Assembly (NCBI GenBank): GCA_964363685.1
Contig: CAYIJG010000026.1
Coordinates: forward strand, 1 to 12,184
Source: XYD2-FULL-39-9 sp964363685
GTDB lineage: Bacteria > Patescibacteriota > Patescibacteriia > Magasanikbacterales > GWA2-37-8
Direction: 5' to 3'
DNA: 12,184 nucleotides
Shown piece by piece: positions 1 through 6,301 of the stretch. Under the pieces are notes generated by a model that saw nothing but the letters and a program-made list of their open reading frames with translations, made no database searches and was not told where the DNA came from. The first letter of the stretch is position 1. Each line of letters begins with the position of its first letter. A program made the position numbers and the translations under genes.

Positions 1-482
1 CCGGCAATAGCGCCGGCGTCTTTGGTGGCTTGGCGCTGGGCATCATCAAAGTAAGCCGGCACGGTAATGACCGCTTCGGTAATTTTTTCACCCAATTTTT
101 CTTCAGCATCGGCTTTTAATTTTCCGAGCACCATAGCCGAAATCTCTTGAGGAGTATACTCCTTGCCCTGCATTTCTATTTTTACTTTGTCATCACTTTT
201 TACAATCTTGTATGGCAATAAAGATAAATCGCGTTGCACTTCCTGATCTTCCCAGCGTCGGCCGATAAGGCGTTTTATGGAATATAAAGTATTCTGTGGA
301 TTGGTGACGGCTTGACGCTTGGCCAATTGACCAACTAAACGTTCACCGTTTTTTGATACCGCCACAATAGAAGGAGTGGTGCGCGCACCTTCTTTGTTTT
401 CTAAAACTTTTGGCTGTCCGCCTTCGATGACAGCGACACAGCTATTGGTAGTTCCGAGGTCGATTCCTAGTACTTTGGACAT
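1..482 (-). CDS. dnaK: Chaperone DnaK (Hsp70), N-terminal 160 residues, cut by window edge
   Basis: This is the ATP-binding start of the Hsp70 chaperone DnaK, which binds and releases unfolded proteins in the cytoplasm with DnaJ and GrpE. The sequence shows the first phosphate-binding motif near residues 6-18 (GIDLGTTNSCVAV) and, near residues 134-160, the signature AVITVPAYF followed by DAQRQATKDAG. Only about a quarter of the usual 600-plus residues is present; the rest lies beyond the left edge. The ATG at 482-480 is preceded by AAATAAATTT and no Shine-Dalgarno sequence, but it opens the expected SKVLGIDLGTT start. It begins four bases after the stop of orfX, so the two are probably translated in tandem, and it is the last visible gene of the HrcA/CIRCE-controlled heat-shock operon. 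Identity is certain. Confidence 0.97.
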   Translation of the reverse strand, partial: MSKVLGIDLGTTNSCVAVIEGGQPKVLENKEGARTTPSIVAVSKNGERLVGQLAKRQAVTNPQNTLYSIKRLIGRRWEDQEVQRDLSLLPYKIVKSDDKVKIEMQGKEYTPQEISAMVLGKLKADAEEKLGEKITEAVITVPAYFDDAQRQATKDAGAIA

Positions 483-486
483 AAAT

Positions 487-1045
487 TTATTTAGTTAATA
501 ATAAATTAGAATTGGGTTCCTTATAATATTCTAGCTGCTTCTCATACCTCCACATTTTATGGAGATAAGGATTTTCTCCACTAACAGGTGGTGGCATATG
601 ACCCGCCATGGCCGCATAATAAAGAATCTGATACTTAGTATATGCAACAGCAACATCTCTGAGGGCTTTCCATTTAGAATCAAATATAGTTCCAATTGGA
701 ATGGCAGCAAACTCAGCGCCTTCTTTCAGACCAGCTAAACCCCATTCTTTCCCTCTATCAATAAATAAGCGCACATCCTCTGGCTCAGCTTTTTTTAAAT
801 TAAAGGTATCTACTTTATCTTGTGTATCTCCGTTTTGAATTTCTACTTCACCCTCACGAGAAATAACGTAAAGACCATCAGAACCTTTTAATATGCCGGT
901 ACCTGTACCATATGACAAGCCGACAAACATAAAATGACCTAATGGTATCTCTTTTTTTTTCTAAATCAGGAAATAGTAAAGGCACAAGTCTGGTTTCCTG
1001 TTGCCCAACCTTCTCGCCCCGACCTCTTTTTCGTCCTTCAGCCAT
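487..1045 (-). pseudogene. orfX: unidentified gene between grpE and dnaK, frame interrupted at an A9 run
   Basis: I do not recognise this gene. An ATG at 1045, 19 bases after the grpE stop, opens a frame starting MAEGRKRGRGEKVGQQ and reading ...LLFPDLEKK into nine A residues (plus-strand T at 952-960). In that frame translation stops about 25 codons later at TGA. The frame one base over continues as EIPLGHFMFVGLSYGTG and runs 147 codons from an internal ATG (930) to a TAA at 487-489, four bases before dnaK. Dropping one A joins both parts into one protein of about 181 residues; the 147-codon frame has an in-frame TAG just upstream of the A run, so it cannot extend by itself. The C-terminal part is mixed alpha/beta-looking, Tyr-rich near the end, with no signal peptide, membrane segment or familiar motif. 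It may be one gene with an indel, a transcript-slippage gene, or two small overlapping genes (1045-876 and 930-487). Cotranscription with chaperone genes suggests, but does not prove, a proteostasis role. Confidence 0.6.
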
Positions 1046-1064
1046 AATACATTATTTAAAAAGA

Positions 1065-1586
1065 TTATTTAGAAATCATAACCCGTGCCGGTTTAATAAC
1101 TTTATCTCCACGCTTGTATCCACCTTCTATTTCTTTCAAAATCATCCCTGATTCCCCTTCCACAGACTCTTCTTCGCCAACTGCCTCATGAAAGCGCGGA
1201 TCAAATTTTTCTCCCACTGTTTTTATTTCTTCTACTTGGTATGTTTTCAAAATATCGCCAAATTGTTTTTTGATATGGCCAATACCTTCAGCCCATTGTT
1301 TCCAGCCATTTTCTTCATTCAGATTTTCTCTGTGACTGAATGCTTTCTTGAAATTTTCATAAACCGGTACAAATTCTTCCAAGATATATTGCTCACTGGC
1401 CTTGGCCCAAACAGAACGCATATCAGCCGATTCTTTTTGTAAATTTTTATAATCAGCCAAAGCTCTCTGCCAACCGGATTTATATTCTTCGGTTTCAGCT
1501 TTGCATTTTTCACAGTTTTCACAAATTATAAGCTTGTCATCTTCTTGTTTTTCGTCTTCCTCTTGAATTTTATTATCTTCATCCAT
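1065..1586 (-). CDS. grpE: GrpE, nucleotide exchange factor for DnaK
   Basis: GrpE dimers release ADP from DnaK and reset its cycle; some family members also act as thermosensors. The 173 residues are a normal family length. An acidic, low-complexity head (residues 1-30) leads into a long helix (about 34-85) with the typical WQRALADYKNLQKE pattern, then a four-helix region with YENFKKA, and the C-terminal beta domain with FDPRFHEAVGEEE (about 128-140) and GYKRGDKVIKPARV (156-169), which contacts DnaK. An unusual feature is three cysteines at residues 22, 25 and 28 (CENCEKC), just before the helix. The gene lies 164 bases after hrcA, with a palindromic repeat in that gap, and 19 bases before orfX, so it should be part of the CIRCE-controlled transcript. 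The ATG at 1586 has no clear Shine-Dalgarno sequence. Confidence 0.96.
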   Translation of the reverse strand: MDEDNKIQEEDEKQEDDKLIICENCEKCKAETEEYKSGWQRALADYKNLQKESADMRSVWAKASEQYILEEFVPVYENFKKAFSHRENLNEENGWKQWAEGIGHIKKQFGDILKTYQVEEIKTVGEKFDPRFHEAVGEEESVEGESGMILKEIEGGYKRGDKVIKPARVMISK

Positions 1587-1627
1587 ATTGTTATTACAAA
1601 ATTTTATAATATCTTAACTTTTTAGAC

Positions 1628-1728
1628 TGTCATTCCGAGCGTAGTCGAGGGATCCCTTATACTAAGTTTTTGCAAATACTATGTTTAAGGGATTCCTCCA
1701 CTCATCTTGAGACTCGGTCGGAATGACA
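1628..1728. repeat. Long imperfect palindromic repeat, copy 1 (hrcA-grpE gap)
   Basis: A roughly 101-bp element begins TGTCATTCCGAGCGTAGTCG and ends in the near inverse CTCGGTCGGAATGACA. A second inner pair, GGGATCCCTTA and TAAGGGATTCC, surrounds a loop of about 30 bases. It matches copies at 6302-6427 and 10151-10242 in the same orientation, with the loop least conserved. It carries no coding capacity and looks like a MITE/REP-like intergenic element. Here it interrupts the heat-shock operon, so it would be present as a large hairpin in the mRNA between hrcA and grpE. Confidence 0.85.
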
Positions 1729-1750
1729 ATTGCACGAACGACGGCTTTCC

Positions 1751-2431
1751 CTAAATAATCTCAAGTAATTTTTTAATCAACCCAAAATTATATTTATAAT
1801 CCATTCTCTTTGGCCCCAGGAGCGTAATCATCCCTTCTTTACCAAAACGAGCTGAGACTACACTTAACATCTCATCAAACGGGTTCTCACTTCCAATAAA
1901 ATACCGCGGTGATTCTTCTACTTTTTCAAAAAAATCTTCCAGATAATCTTCGCAATGATCAAACATTTGAGAAAGCGTAGACACGGTTGCCAAATTATCA
2001 AACTCAGATTTATTAAATAAATTGGACAAGCCAGTATAATACACTCTCTCCGGAGAAAAAGCGATAATTACAGTCTCGTTGGAGAGTTCTGTGGCAGCTT
2101 TGGCTAAATTTTTGCGAGAAAGTTCATAATCCTGGTCTTCCTCAAAAGAATCAAGTAAAATTTTAGAGTCATTTTTTGAAATATGGCTTTTTTCCAAATT
2201 GATTTGGTTCACATAGTGACGATATCCTTGCTCAGTTGGAATTCTACCAGCAGAAGTGTGAGGATGAGTAAGATAACCGCTTTCTTCTAATGCGCGTAAT
2301 TCATTGCGTACTGTGGCTTCACTAAAATCTAAACCACCAAAAGAAACCAAAAATTTTGAGCCAATTGGTTCGGCGTTTTTGATATAGCTTTCAATGACTA
2401 AAGTCAATAATTCCTCCTGACGACTGTACAT
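1751..2431 (-). CDS. hrcA: HrcA, heat-inducible transcription repressor (compact form)
   Basis: HrcA binds CIRCE operators and represses chaperone operons; in well-studied species its activity depends on GroEL. The winged-helix DNA-binding domain fills about residues 1-75, with the hallmark run SEATVRNELRALEESGYL followed by HTSAGRIPTEQGYRHYV. The C-terminal effector core is also recognisable: EFDNLATVSTLSQMF (about 143-157), IGSEN (179-183) and LLGPKRMDY (204-212). The protein is only 226 residues, against about 340 in Bacillus. By memory of the family, ELSNETVIIAFSP joins almost directly to VYYTGLSNLF, so roughly 80-100 residues from the middle of the effector/dimerisation region are absent. 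Both ends are intact, so this looks like a compact form rather than a truncation. It is the first gene of its operon, directly downstream of a CIRCE element, so it should repress itself. The ATG at 2431 is the natural start. Confidence 0.95.
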   Translation of the reverse strand: MYSRQEELLTLVIESYIKNAEPIGSKFLVSFGGLDFSEATVRNELRALEESGYLTHPHTSAGRIPTEQGYRHYVNQINLEKSHISKNDSKILLDSFEEDQDYELSRKNLAKAATELSNETVIIAFSPERVYYTGLSNLFNKSEFDNLATVSTLSQMFDHCEDYLEDFFEKVEESPRYFIGSENPFDEMLSVVSARFGKEGMITLLGPKRMDYKYNFGLIKKLLEII

Positions 2432-2448
2432 AGGAAAAGCCTAATAAA

Positions 2449-2475
2449 TTAGCACTCTATAACTATGAGTGATAA
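2449..2475 (-). promoter_or_regulatory. CIRCE operator (HrcA-binding site)
   Basis: The sequence is TTAGCACTC-N9-GAGTGATAA, matching the known CIRCE consensus TTAGCACTC-N9-GAGTGCTAA at 17 of 18 positions with the exact nine-base spacer. It overlaps the end of the -10 box and the expected transcription start of the hrcA promoter and lies 17 bases before the hrcA ATG, the classical position for HrcA autorepression. Confidence 0.96.
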
Positions 2476-2502
2476 TATAACAATAAACCAAAACTGTGTC
2501 AA
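2474..2502 (-). promoter_or_regulatory. Promoter of the hrcA-grpE-orfX-dnaK operon
   Basis: On the minus strand TTGACA (2502-2497) is followed after exactly 17 bases by TATATT (2479-2474), a near-consensus housekeeping sigma promoter. The -35 box begins just after the stop codon of the SPFH gene. The CIRCE operator overlaps the last base pairs of the -10 box and would cover the start point near 2467, so bound HrcA would block initiation. Confidence 0.9.
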
Positions 2503-2505
2503 GAG

Positions 2506-3057
2506 TTAAATTTTGGCGATTTCACTAAGAAGTACATTCTCTACATAAATGCCTCGAGCGTAGAAGATTCTTTCTAATTCATTCTTTAATTCCATCTCAA
2601 CCGCATCTCTTTTCATACCTACTGCTTCTGCATAATCAAACTTACTAAACACCATCCGCATACGACTGCGAATGGTTGGGCGCACAATCTTGGCGACAAA
2701 ATCTTCGCCGATTGTTTGCCAAATAGATGGCACCTGATGCACGTCCAGACGCAACAAAATCGTTCCTTCCACACCCACGCGCTGGCCGTCTTTGGTGCCA
2801 GCTGCTACTGGAATATCACCGAGAGCTTTTTCATGTTCGGGATTAAACTGTCTGGATATACTATATTCAAGAGTTTGCGTATTAAATAATTTGGCTTTCT
2901 GCCAAAAAGGGATCTTGAGATGCAAGCCCGGAGTCAAAACTTTTTTAAGTACGCCACGGCCTAAATCATAGACACAAGCCACATAGCCTGGCGGAACGCT
3001 GATAAAAAGTCCTTTTAGGACATCATCCATGACAAACGAATACATTAGCTTATCCAT
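2506..3057 (-). CDS. SPFH/Band 7 (prohibitin-like) domain protein, lacking clear membrane anchor
   Basis: This is a stand-alone SPFH/Band 7 domain. Family members (stomatin, prohibitin, HflK/C) form membrane-associated oligomeric rings that organise lipids or regulate proteases. Visible family features are VPPGYVACVYDLGRGV, then LTPGLHLKIPFWQKAKLFNTQ, a TILLRLD strand, RPTIRSRMR, and a final helix-strand unit ending YVENVLLSEI. I see no N-terminal membrane helix and no C-terminal coiled coil: the protein stops about where the Band 7 domain ends. I chose the ATG at 3057 because GGAG (3066-3063) lies five bases upstream; an ATG at 3072 would add MSGDS but has no ribosome-binding site. Its neighbours are yidC (59 bases upstream on the transcript) and the hrcA operon just downstream. 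The domain is certain; the specific role is unknown. Confidence 0.88.
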   Translation of the reverse strand: MDKLMYSFVMDDVLKGLFISVPPGYVACVYDLGRGVLKKVLTPGLHLKIPFWQKAKLFNTQTLEYSISRQFNPEHEKALGDIPVAAGTKDGQRVGVEGTILLRLDVHQVPSIWQTIGEDFVAKIVRPTIRSRMRMVFSKFDYAEAVGMKRDAVEMELKNELERIFYARGIYVENVLLSEIAKI

Positions 3058-3062
3058 TGAAT

Positions 3063-3066
3063 CTCC
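3063..3066 (-). promoter_or_regulatory. Ribosome binding site selecting the SPFH start
   Basis: GGAG on the minus strand lies five bases before the ATG at 3057 and inside the alternative five-codon extension from the ATG at 3072. It favours the shorter protein. Confidence 0.6.
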
Positions 3067-3100
3067 GGACATACTTTGAAAAAATTTAAATACTAAGCGC

Positions 3101-3122
3101 TAATCCCGAATACTCGGGACTA
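3101..3122. repeat. Short palindrome between yidC and SPFH gene
   Basis: TAATCCCGA and TCGGGACTA form nine-base arms with one wobble position around the loop ATAC. It starts about ten bases after the yidC stop and could fold in the transcript, but no run of T follows directly, so it is at best a weak terminator. A diverged relative occurs at 10339-10356. Confidence 0.6.
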
Positions 3123-3131
3123 AAGTTAACT

Positions 3132-3854
3132 TTAATGACCTTTTACTCCTGCTTTATTTTCCACTTTTTTCTCAGGAAAAATCATTTTTCTGATGACATT
3201 AATGGTATCAGAAAATATCATAGTTGTCAAAATAAAAAGTGATTTTACCATTGGTAAATACCAAAGAACGGCAAAAGTAAATAACGGAAAGAAAAATAAA
3301 TAAGCCAATTTTGACTGATCCTTTTTCTTACTCGATTTTTCATTTAAGTATATAGAAGCAAATAAATAAATAGCAACCAGTCCTGCCCAAAAGACATCAT
3401 GACTTTGACCAATATTAAACCCATAAAAATCAATATTTATCTTGCCTGGGAAATCTATAAAAGAATAGAGGGTTTTGATAATTTTATCACCGGTAATTCC
3501 GCTAATAAACACCTGGTACAAAAGTACAAAAACTAACACCTGAAAACCCAATAACGCCACTTTAGCCCAAGGAGACACGTGGTTCCTTTTCATGACCTTG
3601 CGGATTGCCTCTTTTTGAGCTACTTGATCATTTTTGAAAGCTTTGGCCGCCAAAATAGCTTGCTCTTCTACTTCTTTTTCCTTGGCAGTATTTTTTTGAG
3701 AAATAATATTAAGTGGCAAGAGCAAAATACGCAAAAAAATGGTGAGCCAAATCACAGCCCAACCCATATTTTTATCGGCAATATTTACATATATCCAAAG
3801 AAGAGCGTTAAATAACGGTTGGTATAAATAGACTACCCAAATTTCACTAAACAT
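3132..3854 (-). CDS. yidC: YidC/Oxa1-family membrane protein insertase
   Basis: YidC inserts and folds inner-membrane proteins, alone or with SecYEG. The 240 residues fit the short form without the large periplasmic domain of enterobacterial YidC. Visible are a short N-terminal hydrophobic stretch (YQPLFNALLWIYVNI, 11-25), a membrane helix with the conserved hydrophilic-groove arginine (R42 in TIFLRILLLPL), a charged cytoplasmic helical hairpin (about 52-95), a second helix (about 98-118), the family stretch KTLYSFIDFPGKIN, then three more hydrophobic segments (about 154-170, 183-200, 203-222) and a basic tail that may touch the ribosome. The gene is not in the usual rnpA-rpmH context; it sits between rarA and an SPFH gene. 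Its start (3854) lies only eight bases from a good -10 box, suggesting a leaderless mRNA. Confidence 0.9.
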   Translation of the reverse strand: MFSEIWVVYLYQPLFNALLWIYVNIADKNMGWAVIWLTIFLRILLLPLNIISQKNTAKEKEVEEQAILAAKAFKNDQVAQKEAIRKVMKRNHVSPWAKVALLGFQVLVFVLLYQVFISGITGDKIIKTLYSFIDFPGKINIDFYGFNIGQSHDVFWAGLVAIYLFASIYLNEKSSKKKDQSKLAYLFFFPLFTFAVLWYLPMVKSLFILTTMIFSDTINVIRKMIFPEKKVENKAGVKGH

Positions 3855-3862
3855 AGGCCTTT

Positions 3863-3891
3863 ATTATACTACAAAATTAGACTTTAAACAA
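3863..3891 (-). promoter_or_regulatory. Promoter immediately upstream of yidC
   Basis: On the minus strand TTGTTT (3891-3886), a 17-base spacer and a perfect TATAAT (3868-3863) precede the yidC ATG at 3854. Only eight bases separate the -10 box from the start codon, so transcription should begin within about three bases of the ATG. The -10 match and spacing are good; the -35 match is moderate. Confidence 0.65.
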
Positions 3892-3917
3892 CGTAAATTT
3901 ACAGTTGTAATAATTAA

Positions 3918-5159
3918 CTATTTTTTCCCTAAATACTTCCTACCCTTTAATTCTGGTGGCAGATACTCTTGTTCCTCCTTATAATCATGCTCTGGTGAAT
4001 ATTTATAGTCTTTGCCATAACCAATCTCTTTCATAAATTTGGTGGGCGCATTACGCAAATGCAGAGGCACACCCATATGAGATGTGCTCTTGGCATCTCT
4101 GGCTGCTTCATTATAGGCTCTATATAACAGGTTAGATTTAGTTGATTTAGCGCAATAAACCACGGCCTGAGCCAAATGCACTGAGCATTCCGGCATACCG
4201 ATACTATGACAGGCGTTAAAAGCAGCGCTAGCCTGCACCAACGCCTCGCTATTGGCCATACCAATATCTTCACTAGCAAACCGCAACACGCGACGAGCCA
4301 CATAGAGCGGATCAGCTCCACCCTCAAGCATTCGCGCCAACCAATACAAAGACGCATCCGCATCAGATCCGCGCATAGATTTATGCAGAGCAGAAATCAA
4401 GTTATAAAATTCTTCGCCGTTTTTATCAAACACCAGATGTGTGCGCTGCAAGGCTTCTTTGATATCATCTGAAGAAATAATAATTTCTTTACTATTTCCT
4501 GATTTTGATTTAAAAGCTAATTCCAAACCATTGAGCGCGGTTCTGGCATCACCACCGGCCAACTCTGCCAACAGTTCAATTGTTTTTTTATCTATCTTAA
4601 TATTGAATTTTCCTAATCCCCTCTCTTTATCTTTAAGAGCGTTTTTTATTATTGTCGTAATATCGCTCTCCTCTAAATATTTTAAAATAAAAACTCGAGA
4701 TCGAGAAAGCAAAGCGCCAATCACTTCAAAAGAAGGATTTTCAGTGGTGGCACCAATCAGCACCACCGTGCCTTTTTCTACCACTGGTAATAATGCGTCT
4801 TGCTGGGCTTTGCTCCATCGGTGGATTTCGTCTATAAATAAAATCGTGCGCTGTTGTTTGGTCTCTAAAATTTCTTTAGCCTCTTTTATTATTCTCATTA
4901 ATTCTTCTTTACCACTAGACACAGCCGAGAGCAAAACAAAATTTGATTTTGTTTGCGTAGCTACAATTTGAGCCAAAGTGGTTTTGCCAACTCCCGGCGG
5001 ACCCCAAAAAATCAGCGAGGAAAGCTGGTCGTTTTCTATTAACTTGCGGAGTAATTTTCCTTGCCCGACAATCTCTGTCTGGCCGACAAATTCATCAAAA
5101 GTTTGAGGGCGCATTCTGTCAGCTAGTGGCGAAGCAAATTTATCCAAATCTTTAAACAT
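3918..5159 (-). CDS. rarA: RarA (MgsA/WRNIP1 family) replication-associated AAA+ ATPase
   Basis: RarA is a clamp-loader-like AAA+ ATPase that acts at stalled replication forks and in recombination. The sequence shows ADRMRPQTFDEFVGQ (13-27), Walker A GPPGVGKT (53-60), Walker B ILFIDE (106-111), sensor 1 GATTENPSFE (136-145), LSRSR with the arginine-finger region (about 151-155), and sensor 2 GGDARTALN. The C-terminal tetramerisation region is present, including RMLEGGADPLYVARRVLRFASEDIGMAN and a tail near GVPLHLRNAPTKFMKEIGYG. The 413 residues are slightly short of the usual 430-450 but complete. The ATG at 5159 overlaps the end of the cls-like gene by eight bases, so translation is likely coupled; GAG four to five bases upstream may serve as ribosome-binding site. 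Identity is secure. Confidence 0.95.
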   Translation of the reverse strand: MFKDLDKFASPLADRMRPQTFDEFVGQTEIVGQGKLLRKLIENDQLSSLIFWGPPGVGKTTLAQIVATQTKSNFVLLSAVSSGKEELMRIIKEAKEILETKQQRTILFIDEIHRWSKAQQDALLPVVEKGTVVLIGATTENPSFEVIGALLSRSRVFILKYLEESDITTIIKNALKDKERGLGKFNIKIDKKTIELLAELAGGDARTALNGLELAFKSKSGNSKEIIISSDDIKEALQRTHLVFDKNGEEFYNLISALHKSMRGSDADASLYWLARMLEGGADPLYVARRVLRFASEDIGMANSEALVQASAAFNACHSIGMPECSVHLAQAVVYCAKSTKSNLLYRAYNEAARDAKSTSHMGVPLHLRNAPTKFMKEIGYGKDYKYSPEHDYKEEQEYLPPELKGRKYLGKK

Positions 5160-6255
5160 AATCTCGCATTTTATTCACTAGCCAATTCTTAAACCGACGA
5201 TGCCAGCCGATTTTATTATTTAGACCTAATTCCGAAAGCGGTACCGCTTCTTTTTTTAGTTCGTCAAAAATTTGATTTAAGTCATCTACCATTTTTTTAT
5301 CTGAAAAAACTACACCCGCTTCGTGATTAATATAAAAACTGCGGGGAGTTAGGTTGGCACTACCAACCATCCCGAGTCTTCCGTCCACTGTCACTGCTTT
5401 ACCATGATTCATTCTTTTTAAGAAATAAAAAACTGCGCCAGCTTTGGCGGAAATACTAAAAAACATTGAAGCCATATAGCGCATGATACGTTCATCAGTT
5501 CGCCATGGCGTAATAATATTTATCTTTACTCCTCGAGCATGAGCCTTGGCTACCAAATCCAAAAAGCTCTTATCGGGCACATAGTAAGGTGTCAACAAAT
5601 TAAAACTTTCTTTAGCAGTGCTAAGAGCGTCTTTGTAAAATTTTTTAAATGGCGACTTGCGAGTTGACCCCAAAGGCGAGTGTAAAATTAATTTTATCTT
5701 CTCCTTAAAGTTGCTAATTTTAGCAACTAATTTTGGCCGCAGTAAATCTTGGACATCTCTTTTATTGCCTCCAGCTCGCACATAAGCCCTACCAAAGGCA
5801 AACAAAATAGGCAATACTGTTTTACCGGTCAAACGCAAATGCAAATCATGCCAGCTAGCTGATTCCTGCGCAACATTGACGCCACCAATAAATAATATGT
5901 TCTTATCAATAATTAAAACTTTGCGGTGAGTGCGATGCCACACTCGGCGCCACCAACCATACATAGAAAATCCGGGACGAAGGTGGTTAAAAATAAACAG
6001 CTTGATTCCCGCATTTCGCATTTTGGCGATAGCTTCGTTGGATAAATTAAAACTGCCAAACCCATCCACAATAATTTTTATATCTAATCCAGCTTGGGAT
6101 TTGGTACACAAAAGATCTATGAAAGGCTTGCCTGCCTCATCATCAACAAGCATGTAAATCTCCCAATAGATCGAGCTCTTGGCCTCCAAAAGAGCCTGGC
6201 GCATTCCCGCCCAAGCTAAAACAGTGCTATTATAAAATTTATAGCTGAAAGACAT
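5152..6255 (-). CDS. Phospholipase D superfamily protein, cardiolipin synthase-like
   Basis: The protein has two HKD motifs, as expected of phospholipase D-type phosphatidyl transferases: H-x-K-x4-D at about residues 110-117 (HRKVLIID, followed by FIGGVNV) and H-G-K-x4-D at about 284-291 (HGKAVTVD, followed by VGSANLTPRS). The layout best fits ClsB-like cardiolipin synthases, which join phosphatidylglycerol molecules; a different lipid substrate is possible. No N-terminal membrane helices are visible, unlike ClsA. I chose the ATG at 6255, giving 367 residues; a TTG at 6291 would add 12 residues with no better ribosome-binding site. The gene follows a palindromic repeat that separates it from dus and overlaps rarA by eight bases at its 3' end. 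Superfamily is certain, exact reaction likely. Confidence 0.88.
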   Translation of the reverse strand: MSFSYKFYNSTVLAWAGMRQALLEAKSSIYWEIYMLVDDEAGKPFIDLLCTKSQAGLDIKIIVDGFGSFNLSNEAIAKMRNAGIKLFIFNHLRPGFSMYGWWRRVWHRTHRKVLIIDKNILFIGGVNVAQESASWHDLHLRLTGKTVLPILFAFGRAYVRAGGNKRDVQDLLRPKLVAKISNFKEKIKLILHSPLGSTRKSPFKKFYKDALSTAKESFNLLTPYYVPDKSFLDLVAKAHARGVKINIITPWRTDERIMRYMASMFFSISAKAGAVFYFLKRMNHGKAVTVDGRLGMVGSANLTPRSFYINHEAGVVFSDKKMVDDLNQIFDELKKEAVPLSELGLNNKIGWHRRFKNWLVNKMRDYV

Positions 6256-6301
6256 ATGTTTAACTATACGCTCACCAAGAAGAAATATCAACCAACCTAA
6301 T

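Noticed and set aside
942..1586. Open frames on the plus strand opposite orfX and grpE
   Set aside because: They are antisense to a recognisable gene, have no ribosome sites, and look like low-complexity hydrophobic translations of the opposite strand.
4031..4363. A 110-codon frame inside rarA on the same strand
   Set aside because: It lies wholly within the well-conserved C-terminal region of rarA in another frame and shows no protein-like motif.
6256..6291. cls-like gene starting at a TTG at 6291
   Set aside because: The extra 12 residues are not typical of the family and the only upstream AGG is too close; not excluded, but the ATG at 6255 is simpler.
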